From NCBI GenBank assembly GCA_026874595.1, contig CM049315.1, positions 2,856,501-2,920,500 on the forward strand: DNA of 64,000 nucleotides, given 5' to 3'. The translations under genes and the position numbers were made by a program. Positions 63,583 to 64,000 of this stretch are shown here, piece by piece (within the stretch, counting starts at the first letter, position 1; every line of letters begins with the position of its first letter). Under the pieces are notes generated by a model. That model searched no databases and was not told the DNA's origin. It worked only from the letters and a program-made list of their open reading frames with translations. The DNA is from Sipunculus nudus. Its lineage: Eukaryota > Annelida > Sipuncula > Golfingiida > Sipunculidae.

Positions 63583-64000
63583 TTGTTTTGTACTGATAGG
63601 TCTGTGGTTATACGAAGGCACAAGAAGCAATAATAGACCTTTTAAAACGCGCATCCTTTCAGCGTGTGCTGATCGGCTGCAGTGTTCGGGTCGAGTGAGC
63701 CAGCACTGCGTGAATTTTTAAAAGAAACAGTACATGCAGAGACAAGAGTATCGGCTTTAAGGCTGAGATCAGTGTTTTAGACTTTCATAATTTGAGGCAT
63801 TACAAACACGGACCCGAACATTTAGTGCCACCAACAGATGTCGCTAGTGTAGCGGAGGTCAATTATAAGTTATTTTATAAGTTTATAAGTTAAGTTATTT
63901 ATATCATTCGATAACTGTTTATCTCTCCTCTTTCCTCTCCGCCCAACTATCTTTCTAATGTATAAAAGGCTTCTGTGTCGTTTAAGAATGTATGAATGAA

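Larger units (their letters stand above)
43442..64000 (-). other. Upstream dac intron (partial), over 20 kb
   Basis: No DACHbox-N exon was recognised. Scanning for reverse complements of the conserved QPGVNRCKL and LVGGLHTVY stretches found none. Balanced unique blocks alternate with AT-rich DNA and (TA)n tracts: about 44340-45110, 45790-46960, 48190-49260, 49860-51080, 52680-53420, 55520-56010, 58480-58860, 59470-60920 and 61930-62270. The ribozyme repeats at 55.1 and 57.1-57.2 kb and a MITE at 57709-57910 are here. The final 1 kb has a (GT)n tract and nothing else recognised. Confidence 0.6.

Noticed and set aside
43442-64000. Search for the DACHbox-N (Ski/Sno) exons
   Set aside because: No reverse-complement match to the conserved QPGVNRC, CNVEQVR or LVGGLHT stretches was seen, so these exons are placed outside the window.
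1-64000. CRISPR array, operon or prokaryotic features
   Set aside because: Repeats here are contiguous tandem units without unique spacers, and the split gene with GT-AG introns shows the DNA is eukaryotic.

Overview
The window is animal (eukaryotic) genomic DNA. It is AT-rich, has very long introns, many (TA)n tracts, minisatellites, small non-autonomous transposons, a tRNA-derived SINE and hammerhead-ribozyme repeats. It carries part of one recognisable gene, a dachshund (dac/DACH) homologue on the minus strand. The repeat types and the DACH sequence suggest a lophotrochozoan, most likely a mollusc; that assignment is inference.

Seven coding exons are supported, in transcript order (high to low coordinate): 43441-43323, 31556-31379, 27543-27428, 23353-23252, 17755-17540, 10755-10672 and 8927-8787. 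All have AG acceptors and GT donors, and the reading phase is kept across all six joins. Together they give 956 nt, about 318 residues. These run from the RPGRPPKR linker that follows the Ski/Sno/Dac domain, through a Met/Pro/His-rich segment, a PLDLN motif and an Asp-rich spacer, into the DACHbox-C coiled coil. The N-terminal DACHbox-N exons were not found up to 64000, so they probably lie beyond the window and the intron there exceeds 20.5 kb. The terminal exon is also not identified with confidence.

The rest is intronic or flanking DNA. Blocks of more balanced, unique, non-coding sequence (for example around 13, 15-16, 25, 34, 37, 39, 44-46, 48-51 and 59-61 kb) look like candidate cis-regulatory DNA, as expected for a developmental transcription-factor locus. 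Between them lie a 48/49-bp minisatellite (21.0-22.8 kb), a 24-bp minisatellite ending 33 bp from an exon donor (30.4-31.3 kb), and a 64-bp satellite split by a 1.7-kb inverted-terminal-repeat element rich in nuclear-receptor DR1-like sites (40.2-42.9 kb).

The most unusual content is a set of hammerhead-ribozyme-like sequences of two families. One near 55.1 kb on the minus strand has an intact core, a G-C closing pair in stem II, a 3-bp stem III, a GUA cleavage triplet and a stem I with an internal loop. A second family occurs at 0.8 kb and as an inverted pair at 57.1-57.2 kb. All three loci directly abut or sit between (TA)n tracts.
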